This document shows positions 1 to 8,842 of a stretch of DNA of 64,000 bases, one piece after another. Where the stretch lies: assembly GCF_016648105.1 (NCBI RefSeq), contig NZ_JACVVE010000006.1, positions 1 through 64,000 on the forward strand, in the 5' to 3' direction. The DNA is from Pseudomonas sp. S31. GTDB taxonomy: Bacteria > Pseudomonadota > Gammaproteobacteria > Pseudomonadales > Pseudomonadaceae. The notes beneath the pieces are model-generated. The model was given only the letters and a program-made list of their open reading frames with translations. It was not told the origin of the DNA and did no database searches. Position numbers and translations under genes: made by a program. Numbering within the stretch: the first letter of the stretch is position 1; each line of letters starts with the position of its first letter.

Positions 1-111
1 AACCCCACCCCCGCCCGCGCGGGGCTTTGCGGCCCAACCCCCGGAAACTGGGGTATCAACTTGTCGCTGCCTAAGTGCCTTAAAAATCAGTGGGTTGCAT
101 TTTGTTTGATG

Positions 112-150
112 AGAGCGGGTTCACCCGCGAACACGGGCGCAGCCCGTGCC
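112..150. repeat. REP-like palindrome
   Basis: The segment carries the core of the P. putida-type REP element, GAGCGGGTTCACCCGCGAA, followed by a second small inverted repeat, CGGGCGCAGCCCG. It sits downstream of the yacG stop codon. The rest of 1-178 holds GC-rich palindromic sequence that could terminate the yacG operon on the minus strand; no gene is seen there. Confidence 0.7.
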
Positions 151-178
151 ATCCCCCCCGGTCCTATCCCGCATCAAC

Positions 179-379
179 TCAATGCCGCGGCTCCAGATCC
201 CCCGAATACAACTCATCCTCCGAATCCTCGGCCCCCGGGATCTTGTGCTCTTCCGCCGCCCAGGCCCCCAGGTCGATCAATTTGCAGCGGTCCGAACAAA
301 ACGGCCGGAACGCACTCTTCTCGTTCCATTCCACAGGTGCGCCGCAAGTCGGGCAATCGACGGTCAATGGCTGGCTCAT
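179..379 (-). CDS. yacG: DNA gyrase inhibitor YacG
   Basis: This 66-residue protein is a small zinc-binding protein of the YacG family, known to bind GyrB and inhibit DNA gyrase. Four cysteines form the zinc site: a CPTC pair near residues 9-12 and a FCSDRC pair near residues 28-33. The C-terminus is acidic and disordered-looking, as is usual for the family, and the length is typical. The start overlaps the end of coaE by 4 bp, so it is the distal gene of the pilC-pilD-coaE-yacG operon. This gene order is characteristic of pseudomonads. Confidence 0.93.
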   Translation of the reverse strand: MSQPLTVDCPTCGAPVEWNEKSAFRPFCSDRCKLIDLGAWAAEEHKIPGAEDSEDELYSGDLEPRH

Positions 380-999
380 GGCTGGCCTCCTCGTAAAGTC
401 AGGTAAAAATCATGCAGGCGATCGATCTGCCCATGCAACGCAGCCAGGTCGCGGTCGTTCACCACCACGTCATCGGCATGCCGCAAGCGCTCTTCGCGCG
501 CCAGTTGCGCCTGCAATATGGCCTGCACCTGCTCGGGGCTGGTGGCGTCGCGCGCCAGGGTCCGCTGCACCTGCAGCGCCTGCGGCGCATCGATCACCAG
601 CACCCGCTGGACCTTCTGGTACTGCCCTGACTCGATCAGCAACGGCGACACATAGACCGCATACGGCGACTCGGCCTTGGCCAGGTAGCTGAAGATCTCC
701 TGCCCGATCAACGGGTGCAGCAACGCCTCCAGCCAACGGCGCTGCTCGGGGTCGGCGAAGATCTTCTGGCGCAGCGCGGAGCGATCCAGTTGCCCATCGT
801 CCAGTAGCACCCCGGCACCGAAGCGCTCGACGATGCTCGCCAGCGCCGGCCGGCCAGGCTCGACCACCCAGCGCGCTGCCTGGTCGGCATCGACCAGGTG
901 CACGCCAAGCTCGACGAAGCGCTCGGCTGCCGCGCTCTTGCCGCTGCCGATGCCGCCCGTGAGGCCAAGAATCCAGGGAGTGAAAGCTGCAGTGGTCAT
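376..999 (-). CDS. coaE: Dephospho-CoA kinase
   Basis: The product phosphorylates the 3' hydroxyl of dephospho-CoA, the last step of coenzyme A synthesis in the cytoplasm. The 207-residue length fits the family. A P-loop [11 protein letters not shown] lies at about residues 13-23, followed by the LVDAD segment near residues 35-39 that is conserved in CoaE. The start codon overlaps the pilD stop and the stop overlaps the yacG start, so it appears co-transcribed with the pilus genes although its function is unrelated to them. Confidence 0.97.
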   Translation of the reverse strand: MTTAAFTPWILGLTGGIGSGKSAAAERFVELGVHLVDADQAARWVVEPGRPALASIVERFGAGVLLDDGQLDRSALRQKIFADPEQRRWLEALLHPLIGQEIFSYLAKAESPYAVYVSPLLIESGQYQKVQRVLVIDAPQALQVQRTLARDATSPEQVQAILQAQLAREERLRHADDVVVNDRDLAALHGQIDRLHDFYLTLRGGQP

Positions 1000-1865
1000 C
1001 AGAATCCAAGCAGTTGCAGGTAAGAGGTGTACATTTCATCACCCCAGAGCAGCGCAATCCACCCCGCGATGGCCAAATAGGGCCCGAAAGGTATCGCCGT
1101 GCCCAGTTCACGGCCACGCAAACGCAGCAGGCACAGCCCCACCAGCGCCCCGACCAGCGACGACAGCACCAAGGTCATTGGCAACACCTGCCAGCCGCCC
1201 CAGGCCCCGATCAACGCCAGCAACTTGAAGTCGCCATGGCCCATGCCTTCCTTGCCCGTCACCAGCTTGAACGCCCAGTACACCGTCCACAGGCTGAGAT
1301 ACCCCGCCACCGCGCCCCACACCGCATCGGCAAGCGGTACATACGTGTCGAAGGCATTGGCGATCAGCCCCAGCCATAGCATCGGCAGCACCAGCACATC
1401 CGGCAGCACCTGGTGCTCGCCATCGATCAGGCTCAAGGCCAGCAGGCACCAGGTCAGCGGCAACGCCAGCAGCCCCGCCGCGCTGGCGCCGAAATGCCAG
1501 GCCACCACCCCCGACAGCAGCGCCGAGGCAACCTCCACCAACGGATAGCGAGGGCTGATACGGGTTTGGCAACTGGCGCAGCGCCCACGCAGGGCCAGGT
1601 AGCTGAGCACGGGAATGTTCTGCCATGCCCGCACCGGTTGCCCACAGTGCGGGCAATGCGAAGCCGGCAGGCTCAGGTCGAAACGCACGTGCTCGGTAGC
1701 CGGCAGCCCAAGCACTTCCTGGGCATCGCGCTGCCATTGGCGCTGGAGCATGAGCGGCAGCCGATACACCAGCACATTCAGGAAACTGCCCACCACCAGG
1801 CCGAGCACACAGGCCAAGGCGATGAAATAGGCTGGCTGCTGCGCCAGCAAGGTCCACGCATTCAT
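999..1865 (-). CDS. pilD: Prepilin peptidase/N-methyltransferase
   Basis: The 288-residue inner-membrane aspartyl protease cleaves type IV prepilins and type II secretion pseudopilins and N-methylates the new N-terminus. The N-terminal hydrophobic segment is followed by a cytoplasmic zinc loop with two CxxC pairs (CPHCG and CASCQ, about residues 71-100). The GxGD-type catalytic region [14 protein letters not shown] lies near residue 208, and the first aspartate lies in the [13 protein letters not shown] segment. It lies 3 bp after pilC and overlaps coaE. It probably serves both the pilin encoded at 3293 and any type II secretion system elsewhere. Confidence 0.97.
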   Translation of the reverse strand: MNAWTLLAQQPAYFIALACVLGLVVGSFLNVLVYRLPLMLQRQWQRDAQEVLGLPATEHVRFDLSLPASHCPHCGQPVRAWQNIPVLSYLALRGRCASCQTRISPRYPLVEVASALLSGVVAWHFGASAAGLLALPLTWCLLALSLIDGEHQVLPDVLVLPMLWLGLIANAFDTYVPLADAVWGAVAGYLSLWTVYWAFKLVTGKEGMGHGDFKLLALIGAWGGWQVLPMTLVLSSLVGALVGLCLLRLRGRELGTAIPFGPYLAIAGWIALLWGDEMYTSYLQLLGF

Positions 1866-1867
1866 GT

Positions 1868-3076
1868 TCAGATCAGGCTACCCAACTGGAAGATCGGCAG
1901 GTACATCGCCACCACCAGGCCGCCGACCAACAACCCGAGGATCAGCACGATGGCTGGCTCCAGCAGGCTGGTCAACTGCTCCAGCGCCAGGCTGACCTGC
2001 TCGGCGTAATGCGCAGCGGCTCTTTCCAGCATCACGTCCAGCGTGCCACTGGATTCGCCAATACCCGTCAGCTGCACCAGCAGCGGCGGGAACAACGGCT
2101 CGCCCGCCATCGCCTGGCTCAGCCCCTGCCCATTGGCCATGCCCTGGCGCATGCGCAAAGTGGCCTGCTCGTGCAGTTCGCAGCCGCAAGCACTGGCCAC
2201 TGTGCCCAGTGCATCCAGCAACGGCACCCCAGCCGCATAGGCCGTGGCCAGGCTGCGTGAGAAGCGGGCCAGCGCCGTCTGCCCGAGCAGTGGGCCGAAC
2301 ACCGGCAAGCGCAACGACTGGCGAGATATCCACAGGCGTGCTGGCGCATGGCGTCGATACAACAGGTTTGCGCCCGCCGCCATTCCCAGCAGTAAAATCA
2401 GCAACAGCGGCCCATGCCGCGCCAGCCCTGTGGACAAGTCGATGATCACCTGCGTGTAGGCCGGCAATTGGCTGCCGAAGCCCGCAAACAGAGATTGGAA
2501 CTGCGGAATCACTTCCAGCAGCAACAACGTCGCGACCGCCAGCCCGGTCAGCAACAATAGGAGGGGGTAGGCCATCCCCTTGCGTACGCGGCGGCGCAGC
2601 AGCTGGCGTTGTTCCAGCATGTCGGCCAGCTGTTCGAGTTGCCGATCGAGCGTGCCCGACTGCTCGCCTACCCGCACCAGGTTGCAATACAGCGCATCGA
2701 ACCAACGCGGCTGGCGCTGTAGCGCATCCGCCAAACCCAGCCCCGCACCCACATCCAGTTGCAATTGCGCCAGCAGTTCGGCCTGCGCTTTGCCGCAACC
2801 GCTGCGCCCCATCACCTCGAATGCCTGCAACAACGGCACGCCGGCCTTGAGCAGGGTCGCCAGCTGCCGGCTGAAGCCTGCCGGGTCGGCCTTGGCCTGG
2901 GCCTCGGGCCAACGCCAGGCCAGGCCGCCCGCCGGTCGCACCCGGTCGACGCTGATCCCCTGGCGCTGCAGCCCGGCGCGCACGTACGCCGGGCTGCGCC
3001 CAGGCGTTTTGCCGTTGATGGGCCTGCCGTTGAGGTCGGTGCCATGCCAGGCATAGAGGTGTATAGATCGAGTCAT
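1868..3076 (-). CDS. pilC: Type IV pilus inner-membrane platform protein PilC
   Basis: This 402-residue protein of the PilC/GspF family is the inner-membrane platform for pilus assembly. It has two repeated T2SSF domains (about residues 68-190 and 270-390), each ending in hydrophobic segments, and the RQLATLLKAGVPLLQAFE signature of the first repeat. Length is normal. The assembly ATPase gene pilB, which separates pilA from pilC in P. aeruginosa, is absent here: pilA lies directly on the other side of a 216-bp gap and in the opposite direction. Either PilB is encoded elsewhere or this pilus system is incomplete. Confidence 0.95.
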   Translation of the reverse strand: MTRSIHLYAWHGTDLNGRPINGKTPGRSPAYVRAGLQRQGISVDRVRPAGGLAWRWPEAQAKADPAGFSRQLATLLKAGVPLLQAFEVMGRSGCGKAQAELLAQLQLDVGAGLGLADALQRQPRWFDALYCNLVRVGEQSGTLDRQLEQLADMLEQRQLLRRRVRKGMAYPLLLLLTGLAVATLLLLEVIPQFQSLFAGFGSQLPAYTQVIIDLSTGLARHGPLLLILLLGMAAGANLLYRRHAPARLWISRQSLRLPVFGPLLGQTALARFSRSLATAYAAGVPLLDALGTVASACGCELHEQATLRMRQGMANGQGLSQAMAGEPLFPPLLVQLTGIGESSGTLDVMLERAAAHYAEQVSLALEQLTSLLEPAIVLILGLLVGGLVVAMYLPIFQLGSLI

Positions 3077-3292
3077 GCAGCAGTCCTTTTCAGCCCTTGC
3101 GACAAGCCTGGAAACAGCTTGCCTTCATCCGTGACAGGGCGTTTTTCCCGGTGCTCACTAGAGTAGTTCAGGCAAGCCCGACCCCGGCCGCGCAGGGGTG
3201 ACAAAAGGTGTCCATTCAGGCCTACTGCGCCGCTGCCGGCTTGGGGCGAGCATTACCCCAATGCATACACGAATCGAAAAGGAACAGAGTGG

Positions 3293-3721
3293 ATGAAAGG
3301 GCAACGCGGTATCACCCTGATCGAAGTGATGATCGTCGTGGCGATCATCGGTATTCTCGCGACCATCGCCCTGCCGATGTACACCAACCACCAGGCGCGC
3401 AGCAAAGCGGCAGCGGGCTTGCTGGAGATATCGGCGCTGAAGACCCCGATGGATTTGCGCTTGAACGAAGGCAAGGATGTGGCGGACGTGGCAGCCCTGG
3501 GCGGCCAGGCGGGCACGGCGCATTGTGCGATAACGGCCCAGGGCAAGGCGGCGGATGGCAGTGGCAGCATTGCCTGTACGCTGGTGGATGCGCCGGCGAA
3601 TGTGTTGGGCCAGAGTGTGACGTTGACTCGGTCGGCCACTGGTTGGAGCTGTGCCACGACGATTGAGGAAGACCTGGCACCGAATGGGTGTGCGGCAGCG
3701 GCGGGGGCGGGGAATAAGTAA
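3293..3721 (+). CDS. pilA: Type IV major pilin-like protein PilA
   Basis: The 142-residue protein has the prepilin signature: a six-residue basic leader MKGQRG, cleavage before [16 protein letters not shown] with Glu at mature position 5, and then an alpha-helical spine. Two cysteine pairs are possible in the globular part, at about residues 82-96 and 126-134. A ribosome binding site AAAGGA stands about 9 bases before the ATG. The gene is divergent from pilC-pilD. Composition drops to plainer GC sequence at the 3' end, next to the tRNA. Confidence 0.93.
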   Translation: MKGQRGITLIEVMIVVAIIGILATIALPMYTNHQARSKAAAGLLEISALKTPMDLRLNEGKDVADVAALGGQAGTAHCAITAQGKAADGSGSIACTLVDAPANVLGQSVTLTRSATGWSCATTIEEDLAPNGCAAAAGAGNK

Positions 3722-3773
3722 GGAGAAACAGGGGTTTGCGTAACGGCAGCGGCAATGGTACGTTGCGCTACAC

Positions 3774-3849
3774 GCCGGTGTAGCTCAGTCGGTAGAGCAG
3801 CGCACTCGTAACGCGAAGGTCGCAGGTTCGATTCCTGTCTCCGGCACCA
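3774..3849 (+). tRNA. tRNA-Thr (anticodon CGT)
   Basis: A 76-base cloverleaf can be drawn: acceptor 5' strand GCCGGTG, D arm GCTC/GAGC, anticodon loop CTCGTAA with anticodon CGT, T arm with TTCGATT loop, and an encoded 3' CCA. The sequence is closely related to E. coli thrW, including the non-pairing G27-A43. Two further positions do not pair as written: T6 against T67 in the acceptor stem, and A31 against C39 in the anticodon stem. The 3' half is the target of the integrative elements downstream, so base changes may have been introduced by integration. Confidence 0.95.
3836..3849 (+). repeat. Putative attL core in the tRNA 3' end
   Basis: The 14-base tRNA tail TGTCTCCGGCACCA recurs as TGTCTCCGGTACCA at 16547-16560 (one mismatch) and as TGTCTCCGCACCA at 25824-25836 (one base missing). 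These three sites bracket two blocks of accessory DNA. The integrase gene begins 166 bp downstream of the tRNA, the usual layout of tRNA-targeting integrative elements. Confidence 0.65.
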
Positions 3850-3893
3850 CATCCAGCTCCACTGCATTCCGCTGAATGCTTTGTAAGCCCTCT

Positions 3894-3917
3894 AAACCGG
3901 CCTTCTGGCCGGTTTTT
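3894..3917 (+). terminator. Rho-independent terminator after tRNA-Thr
   Basis: AAACCGGCC, a TTCT loop, then GGCCGGTTTTT form a strong GC stem followed by a T run, 44 bp after the tRNA. Confidence 0.85.
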
Positions 3918-4014
3918 CGTTTCCACGACCCTCCGTCGGGAACCAACTAAATCCCCAATAATCGGGGGGTATTTTTGGGGTACAGCGTCTTTCCTGCATG
4001 GAGAACGTACCCCT

Positions 4015-5343
4015 ATGCCACGCCTAGCCACTCCGCTCAGCGACCTAAAATGCCGTACGGCCAAACCGCGTGATCGGGCTTACAAACTGTTCGATGGTGG
4101 GGGCATGTACCTGTACGTCACGCCCAGTGGCTCGAAGACTTGGCGGCTGCGGTATTTCAAACCCAACGGCAAGGAAGGCACGCTGATCATCGGCAAGTAC
4201 CCCATCGTTTCGTTGGCTGTCGCGAGAACCAAGCGCGATGAGGCTAAGGCCCTGTTGCTCGATAACCTTGATCCGATGGAAGAAAAGCAGAAGGCCAAGA
4301 TTGCTGCCCAGCGGGCGAGCCTTCTCTTTGAAACCGTGGCCTTGGAGTGGCACGTTGAAATGTCCCGACGCTGGACCGAGGGCCATGCCAAGACGGTGCT
4401 GAGCAGGTTGCGTACCCATGTGTTCCCACTGATTGGTCAGCGGCCCATCGCTGAACTCGACACCCATGATCTCCTTGAGGTCACCCAGCGGATCAAGGAT
4501 CGCGGCACCATGGATGTAGCGCTGCGTGTGCAGAACTATCTATCCACGATCATGCGGGGTGCGAAGCGGGCGCGGCAGATCACTCAGAATCCGGCGCTCG
4601 ATCTGGCCGGCTCTATCCAAGCGCCGCGTACCGTGCACCGTCCTGCTCTATCGCTGAACCGCCTTCCTGAACTGCTGGATCGAATCGACAACTACACCGG
4701 TCGCGAACTGACCCGGCTCGCAGTGCTACTGACGCTGCATGTGTTCGTGCGCTCCAGCGAACTGCGCTTCGCCCGGTGGGATGAATTCGACCTGCAACGG
4801 GCGATGTGGGAGATCCCCGATACCCGTAAGCCGATTGAAGGCATCCGCTATTCCACACGCGGGACCAAGATGAGTGGGGACATTCAGATAGTGCCGCTGT
4901 CGCCTCAAGTCATCGAGATCCTTGAACAGCTGCGCAGCTTGAATCGCTTCTCTGAACTGGTGTTGCCCGGTGACCACAGGTACTGGAAACCCTTGTCGGA
5001 GAATACGGTTAACCAGGTGCTGCGAAATATGGGGTACGACACCACCAAGGACGTGTGTGGGCATGGTTTCAGGACCATGGCTTGTAGTGCCTTGCTCGAA
5101 TCAGGGCTGTGGACGGACGCGGCGATTGAGCGGCAGATGAGTCATCAGGAGCGTAACCGCGTGCGCGCCGCGTACATCCACAAGGCCCAGTTTCTGGAGC
5201 AGCGTCGGTTAATCATGGCGTGGTGGAGTAACTACATCGATGCCAACAGATCGGGCCCTGTCACTCCGCATGAGTTCGCCCACCCGGTAGGCGACAACGT
5301 CACAGCCTTGCCAAATGGCCATGGCGCATTCAATCGCGGATGA
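4015..5343 (+). CDS. P4-type tyrosine recombinase integrase
   Basis: The 442-residue site-specific recombinase has the N-terminal DUF4102 arm-binding domain (about residues 8-90, with KLFDGGGMYLYVTPSGSKTW), a central SAM-like core-binding domain (about 105-200) and a C-terminal catalytic domain. The catalytic residues can be read as R246 (RSSEL), H350-x-x-R353 (HGFR), H377 and the nucleophile Y387; a lysine near 285 completes the set. Its position directly beside tRNA-Thr, pointing away from it, is typical of integrases using the tRNA 3' end as attB. It presumably mobilises element 1, and perhaps also element 2, which has no integrase of its own. Confidence 0.95.
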   Translation: MPRLATPLSDLKCRTAKPRDRAYKLFDGGGMYLYVTPSGSKTWRLRYFKPNGKEGTLIIGKYPIVSLAVARTKRDEAKALLLDNLDPMEEKQKAKIAAQRASLLFETVALEWHVEMSRRWTEGHAKTVLSRLRTHVFPLIGQRPIAELDTHDLLEVTQRIKDRGTMDVALRVQNYLSTIMRGAKRARQITQNPALDLAGSIQAPRTVHRPALSLNRLPELLDRIDNYTGRELTRLAVLLTLHVFVRSSELRFARWDEFDLQRAMWEIPDTRKPIEGIRYSTRGTKMSGDIQIVPLSPQVIEILEQLRSLNRFSELVLPGDHRYWKPLSENTVNQVLRNMGYDTTKDVCGHGFRTMACSALLESGLWTDAAIERQMSHQERNRVRAAYIHKAQFLEQRRLIMAWWSNYIDANRSGPVTPHEFAHPVGDNVTALPNGHGAFNRG

Positions 5344-5378
5344 GTCTGCAAGATCGGCGCTGGGTGCTCTTTTACGCG

Positions 5379-5423
5379 GGTCCATCCAAACAGGACTGCA
5401 AAGCCGCCCTGTTTGGATGGACC
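5379..5423. repeat. Perfect 16-bp inverted repeat after the integrase
   Basis: GGTCCATCCAAACAGG at 5379-5394 is the exact reverse complement of 5408-5423, with a 13-base loop. No T tract follows on either side, so it is not a standard terminator. It lies 35 bp after the integrase stop. A recombination, regulatory or RNA-processing role is possible but not shown. Confidence 0.75.
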
Positions 5424-5779
5424 TCACTTTGAAGAGCTAAAAGCCACGACGTTGTCCGGGATTTACCACGCAATTCCACTGGTGGATAACCGTCTTCAGG
5501 TCCTAAGTAGCGGTGATTTTCGACCCTTGACCGGGTTTATCCACAGGCGTAGAACTGGCCGTGCAAGCGCTGTCGATGACAGCACCCCAGGTGTCCCGAA
5601 CCTTAAAGGCCACGCCGCTCTCGCGGTGGTTCTCTCCAAGGGCGATTAGCATCCGGCAGCTCGCCCGGTCACTACCCATGTGATGGATGCTCTTACACAT
5701 ATAGCGCTCGTGCGCCAGATACTCCGTACCTCGCTGCCCTGCAGCCACCTATCCGCTTGGCCGAATCCTGCGCCAACCT

Positions 5780-5814
5780 GTGCCCGTCTCTTTCTTCTGG
5801 AAAGAGACGGGCAC
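5780..5814. repeat. Perfect 14-bp inverted repeat
   Basis: GTGCCCGTCTCTTT at 5780-5793 pairs exactly with 5801-5814 around a 7-base loop (CTTCTGG). It is palindromic enough to act on either strand. It falls near the end of the upper of the two open frames on the minus strand described for this gap. Confidence 0.7.
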
Positions 5815-6236
5815 TTCTACCACTGCTGCAGCCCTGATCGCACATGGCTTTGCGGCTTTCCCCCTCGTGACAATCGGCGTGACAAACGCCGATGTCACCA
5901 GCAACAGCGCTGTAGATGATGGTGCCGCAGACCAAGGAATGGACTGCACCTGACTGACAGTCAGGCATGCCCCGGTCATCGCATTGCTGCGTTCACCCGG
6001 CTCAGGATCTTCAGGCGCTGGTTTAGTCAGCCAGTGCTGCCTCCACCCGCCCACCGGCAACGGTGTTAAGGAGGCCAGATCATGAGATGTCCCTGCTCCC
6101 GGACGTAAGGAGCCGCCAGTCCTGCGTAGTGGACATTCCCCACAGGTCGCAGGGGCCTTGATCCCTGATAACACTCAGCATTCTTGGCGGGATGACGTGG
6201 GGCGAGGATCGGAGATCGGAAGATGAGGTGACCGAC

Positions 6237-7207
6237 ATGGCATTGGTGGGTAGACGCGAAGGCCGCAATTTCGGCTACGGCAGGCAATTGAGTTACGCAG
6301 GACCTCAGGCGCTGAAAGACATGTTCGGCGGTGGCCACTACGGCACGGTCAAGGCGCACAGTGATCGATGGTTGGCATTCGTGAGGTGGTGCCGCTCCGA
6401 ACAGGGGTCTGGCATCAATGATGCGCGGCAGATTGATCGGAAGGTGCTGGTCGGCTATGTAGCGTATCTGCGTGACCTGGTTAGCCGCGGCGAGCTCGCC
6501 GTCAGCACTGCACAAAACCGGCTGTCCAGCGTTAACAGGACCATGGCGGCGCTTCGCGGTGATCAGTGCGTGAAGTTGCCAAGTCCGAGCAAGGCGTTGG
6601 ATATGCAGCGCACCGGGGTTCGACAGTCGGTGCCGCAGGGCCAAGACCACGAACAGGTTAAGCAGATCGTCGATGCACTTTGCCGCGATCATCAGCAACG
6701 GGCCGCCGCGATCGTTCTGTTGGCACGAGCCACAGGTATGCGCTTGCGTGAGGCCATCTTGGCTGACCTACCAAGGCTTAGCCGTGAGGCTGAAGCCTGC
6801 GGTAAGATCAACATCCAGGACGGTACCAAAGGGGGCCGCGCCGGCGCCTCGGCACCTCGTTGGATTGCAATGAACGACCATGTCCGAGGTGCACTTGCGT
6901 TTGCACGACAGGTTTCGCCTACGGGTAGCCGCAACCTGATTGCGGCACACGAAAGCTACGTGGATCTTCTGCAAAAAATCATCCGCCCAGCACGGGACAT
7001 CCTGCATGTACAGGCTTCCATGAGCTACGGGCGGCGTACGCGTGTGAGCGTTATGAACAAATCACCCATCACCGCGGGCCTATCAACGGTGGCCAATGTT
7101 GCCAGGTAGATAGGAACCTTGATCGTGAGGCCCGAAGGCAAATCAGCTACGAGCTTGGGCACGGTCGGATGGACGTGGTCGCTGCCTACATTGGAGGACG
7201 GAGATGA
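6237..7207 (+). pseudogene. Frameshifted integrase-domain protein
   Basis: The reading frame from ATG 6237 (MALVGRREGRNFGYGRQL) encodes an integrase-domain protein of a kind common on Pseudomonas islands. It continues to about 7010 and then leaves the family frame. From about 7014 the neighbouring frame reads HELRAAYACERYEQIT and runs on to SYELGHGRMDVVAAYIGG before TGA at 7205-7207, which is the expected C-terminal part with the HxxR, H and Y motifs of tyrosine recombinases. A one- or two-base change near 7008-7014 therefore breaks an otherwise intact gene of about 320 residues. The final TGA overlaps the ATG of the next small gene, so the pair was once translationally coupled. Confidence 0.8.
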
Positions 7208-7479
7208 GCAAGCCATTTGGTATGGAGTTGTTCTTGGTCGGTGAGATGACTGGGTCGCACGCAACGCGGCAACGCCATCTGCGGCAGGCAACGCTTATCC
7301 AAGCTGAAATTGCAAATCGCTGGAAGCGGGAGACTCCTTGGGCTTGGCAGAAAAAGCATATGGATTGGTTTCTTGAGCGTCGCCTAAGTCGACGCAGCGA
7401 GGCGACGCGGTATTACTATTTGCTGACCGTACGGCTGCTCGCTTCTCGTCTACAAAAAACATGGGTGTTCAACCTCTGA
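7204..7479 (+). CDS. Small island protein, unknown function
   Basis: This 91-residue basic protein is not recognised by name. Its start overlaps the stop of the broken integrase-domain gene by the ATGA arrangement, so it probably belongs to the same unit. The sequence is rich in Trp and Arg (TPWAWQKKHMDWFLERRL) and ends in VFNL. A damaged copy of its last two thirds, together with about 80 bp of the downstream non-coding DNA, lies at 19103-19400 in element 2. The shared segment suggests that the two elements descend from the same left-end module. Confidence 0.65.
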   Translation: MSKPFGMELFLVGEMTGSHATRQRHLRQATLIQAEIANRWKRETPWAWQKKHMDWFLERRLSRRSEATRYYYLLTVRLLASRLQKTWVFNL

Positions 7480-7726
7480 GCTTGATAGGCACGACTGACA
7501 GCAATCGACCCAAAGCGGCCCTTCACGAATGCCTGCTATCGGCCAGAAGCGGTCAGCAGCATCTACGGAAACGGGGGCGAGCCAGCTAGATAATATTGCT
7601 GTATGCTTATACAGTTTTCGTGAGATCCCTCTCATCCCTCTGGTCGACTAAACGAATAGGCTATTTGCATGGTGAGGCCTGATTTTCGTAATCTCATATT
7701 GATATCGCCGAAACGGAAATCGAACC

Positions 7727-8839
7727 GTGATCACACTGAAAACTGCCATCATTCACAGCTTCAAGAAACTGGCTTACACCGAGTTCGTTTCTGACGTAGT
7801 GAAGAAGAACGTCGTACTAGACACACAAAACCCTGCTCTCACGTTGCTAGTCGAAGGTATCAATGGCCTTATCGGCAAGGAAGGCAATAGCGTTGTCTAT
7901 GGGCAGTTCGCCAATGATGGTCGCCAAGGGCCGTTCCCAGAACACTTTAGTACATTCGTTGATCAGCCGGACGATCAGACCCAGTTCGTCGAACTCACGC
8001 ATCTCGCAATGGATCAGTTGGTAGAACAGGCGGGAAGTCGAACCTTGGCAACAGGTGGGCATGTCCTTTGCGCCCATTACACGTCCGGCACTTCCGATTT
8101 TTTTTTGGTTGCCAGCATTAAAGAGCGTGGCGGCATCCAGTTGGATGAAAACTACGTTCCGAAAGAGATTCAGGAAGTAGACCTGAAGACGGTTCAACAG
8201 GCAGCCAGGATTAACTTGGTAAGCTTCGCCGATGTCACTGCTGCTGCGGCAAAAGCACCCGAAAATGATGAAGAAGAGGTTGATTCTACCTATCTTTGCT
8301 TTATCAGCCGGGGGCGAGACAGCCAAGCCTCTGATTATTTCATCTCGGCTTTGGGGTGTGCGAAAGGAGTGGCATCTGGTAGAGCCACAAAAAATGCCAT
8401 TGATTATGTCGCCCGTTTCTTTCGGGATAAGAAAGAGCTGAAGTCTTTCGCCTATAAGGCAAAAGAAGCCGTTGTGAAATACCTCCAAGATCGAATGACT
8501 CACGGAAAGCCCGCACGTTTGGATGCAATCTGCCATGCTGCGACTCAGCAAGTCCCAGCGGAGTTAGTGGATGAGATTGCAGGCCTGAAAGACTATTTGA
8601 ATGATGAGAAACACAGAGTTCCGGAAGAGTTTACAGTCAACCCAAAATCTTTGAAAGAAAGGACTCGAATAAAAGGTGATGCGACGAGTTGGTCTATTCA
8701 GTTTGAAAGGGGGGCTCTAGGGCAGGAGGCAACAGCAGATGTTTACTACGATGAAGTTCGTAAGAAACTGATCTTGTCGAATCTGACCCAAGAATTAATT
8801 GATGTAATTGATAAAGAACTAAAGGCTAGGGCTGGATAA
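7727..8839 (+). CDS. NA37/NdpA-family nucleoid-associated protein
   Basis: The 370-residue protein matches the NA37 (NdpA, YejK) family of nucleoid-associated proteins. It has the N-terminal IIHSFKK segment, the long central alpha/beta region, and the conserved FISRGRDSQASDYFISALGC stretch near residues 194-213. The family is known to bind nucleoid DNA, and some members occur on mobile elements. The start is GTG (7727) with a weak ribosome site. It is followed after only 3 bp by a membrane-protein gene, so the two form an operon. Lower-GC codon use than the core genome supports acquisition by transfer. A role as a DNA-sensing partner of the membrane protein is inference. Confidence 0.8.
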   Translation: MITLKTAIIHSFKKLAYTEFVSDVVKKNVVLDTQNPALTLLVEGINGLIGKEGNSVVYGQFANDGRQGPFPEHFSTFVDQPDDQTQFVELTHLAMDQLVEQAGSRTLATGGHVLCAHYTSGTSDFFLVASIKERGGIQLDENYVPKEIQEVDLKTVQQAARINLVSFADVTAAAAKAPENDEEEVDSTYLCFISRGRDSQASDYFISALGCAKGVASGRATKNAIDYVARFFRDKKELKSFAYKAKEAVVKYLQDRMTHGKPARLDAICHAATQQVPAELVDEIAGLKDYLNDEKHRVPEEFTVNPKSLKERTRIKGDATSWSIQFERGALGQEATADVYYDEVRKKLILSNLTQELIDVIDKELKARAG

Positions 8840-8842
8840 GAA

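Larger units (their letters stand above)
5344..6190. other. Gene-poor stretch with two perfect hairpins
   Basis: About 850 bp without a recognisable gene. On the minus strand two open frames in the same phase (6174 to 5752, then 5748 to 5503) are separated only by one stop codon at 5749-5751, so a decayed gene is possible; its product is not recognised. Two perfect inverted repeats stand out, at 5379-5423 and 5780-5814, described separately. Confidence 0.5.
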
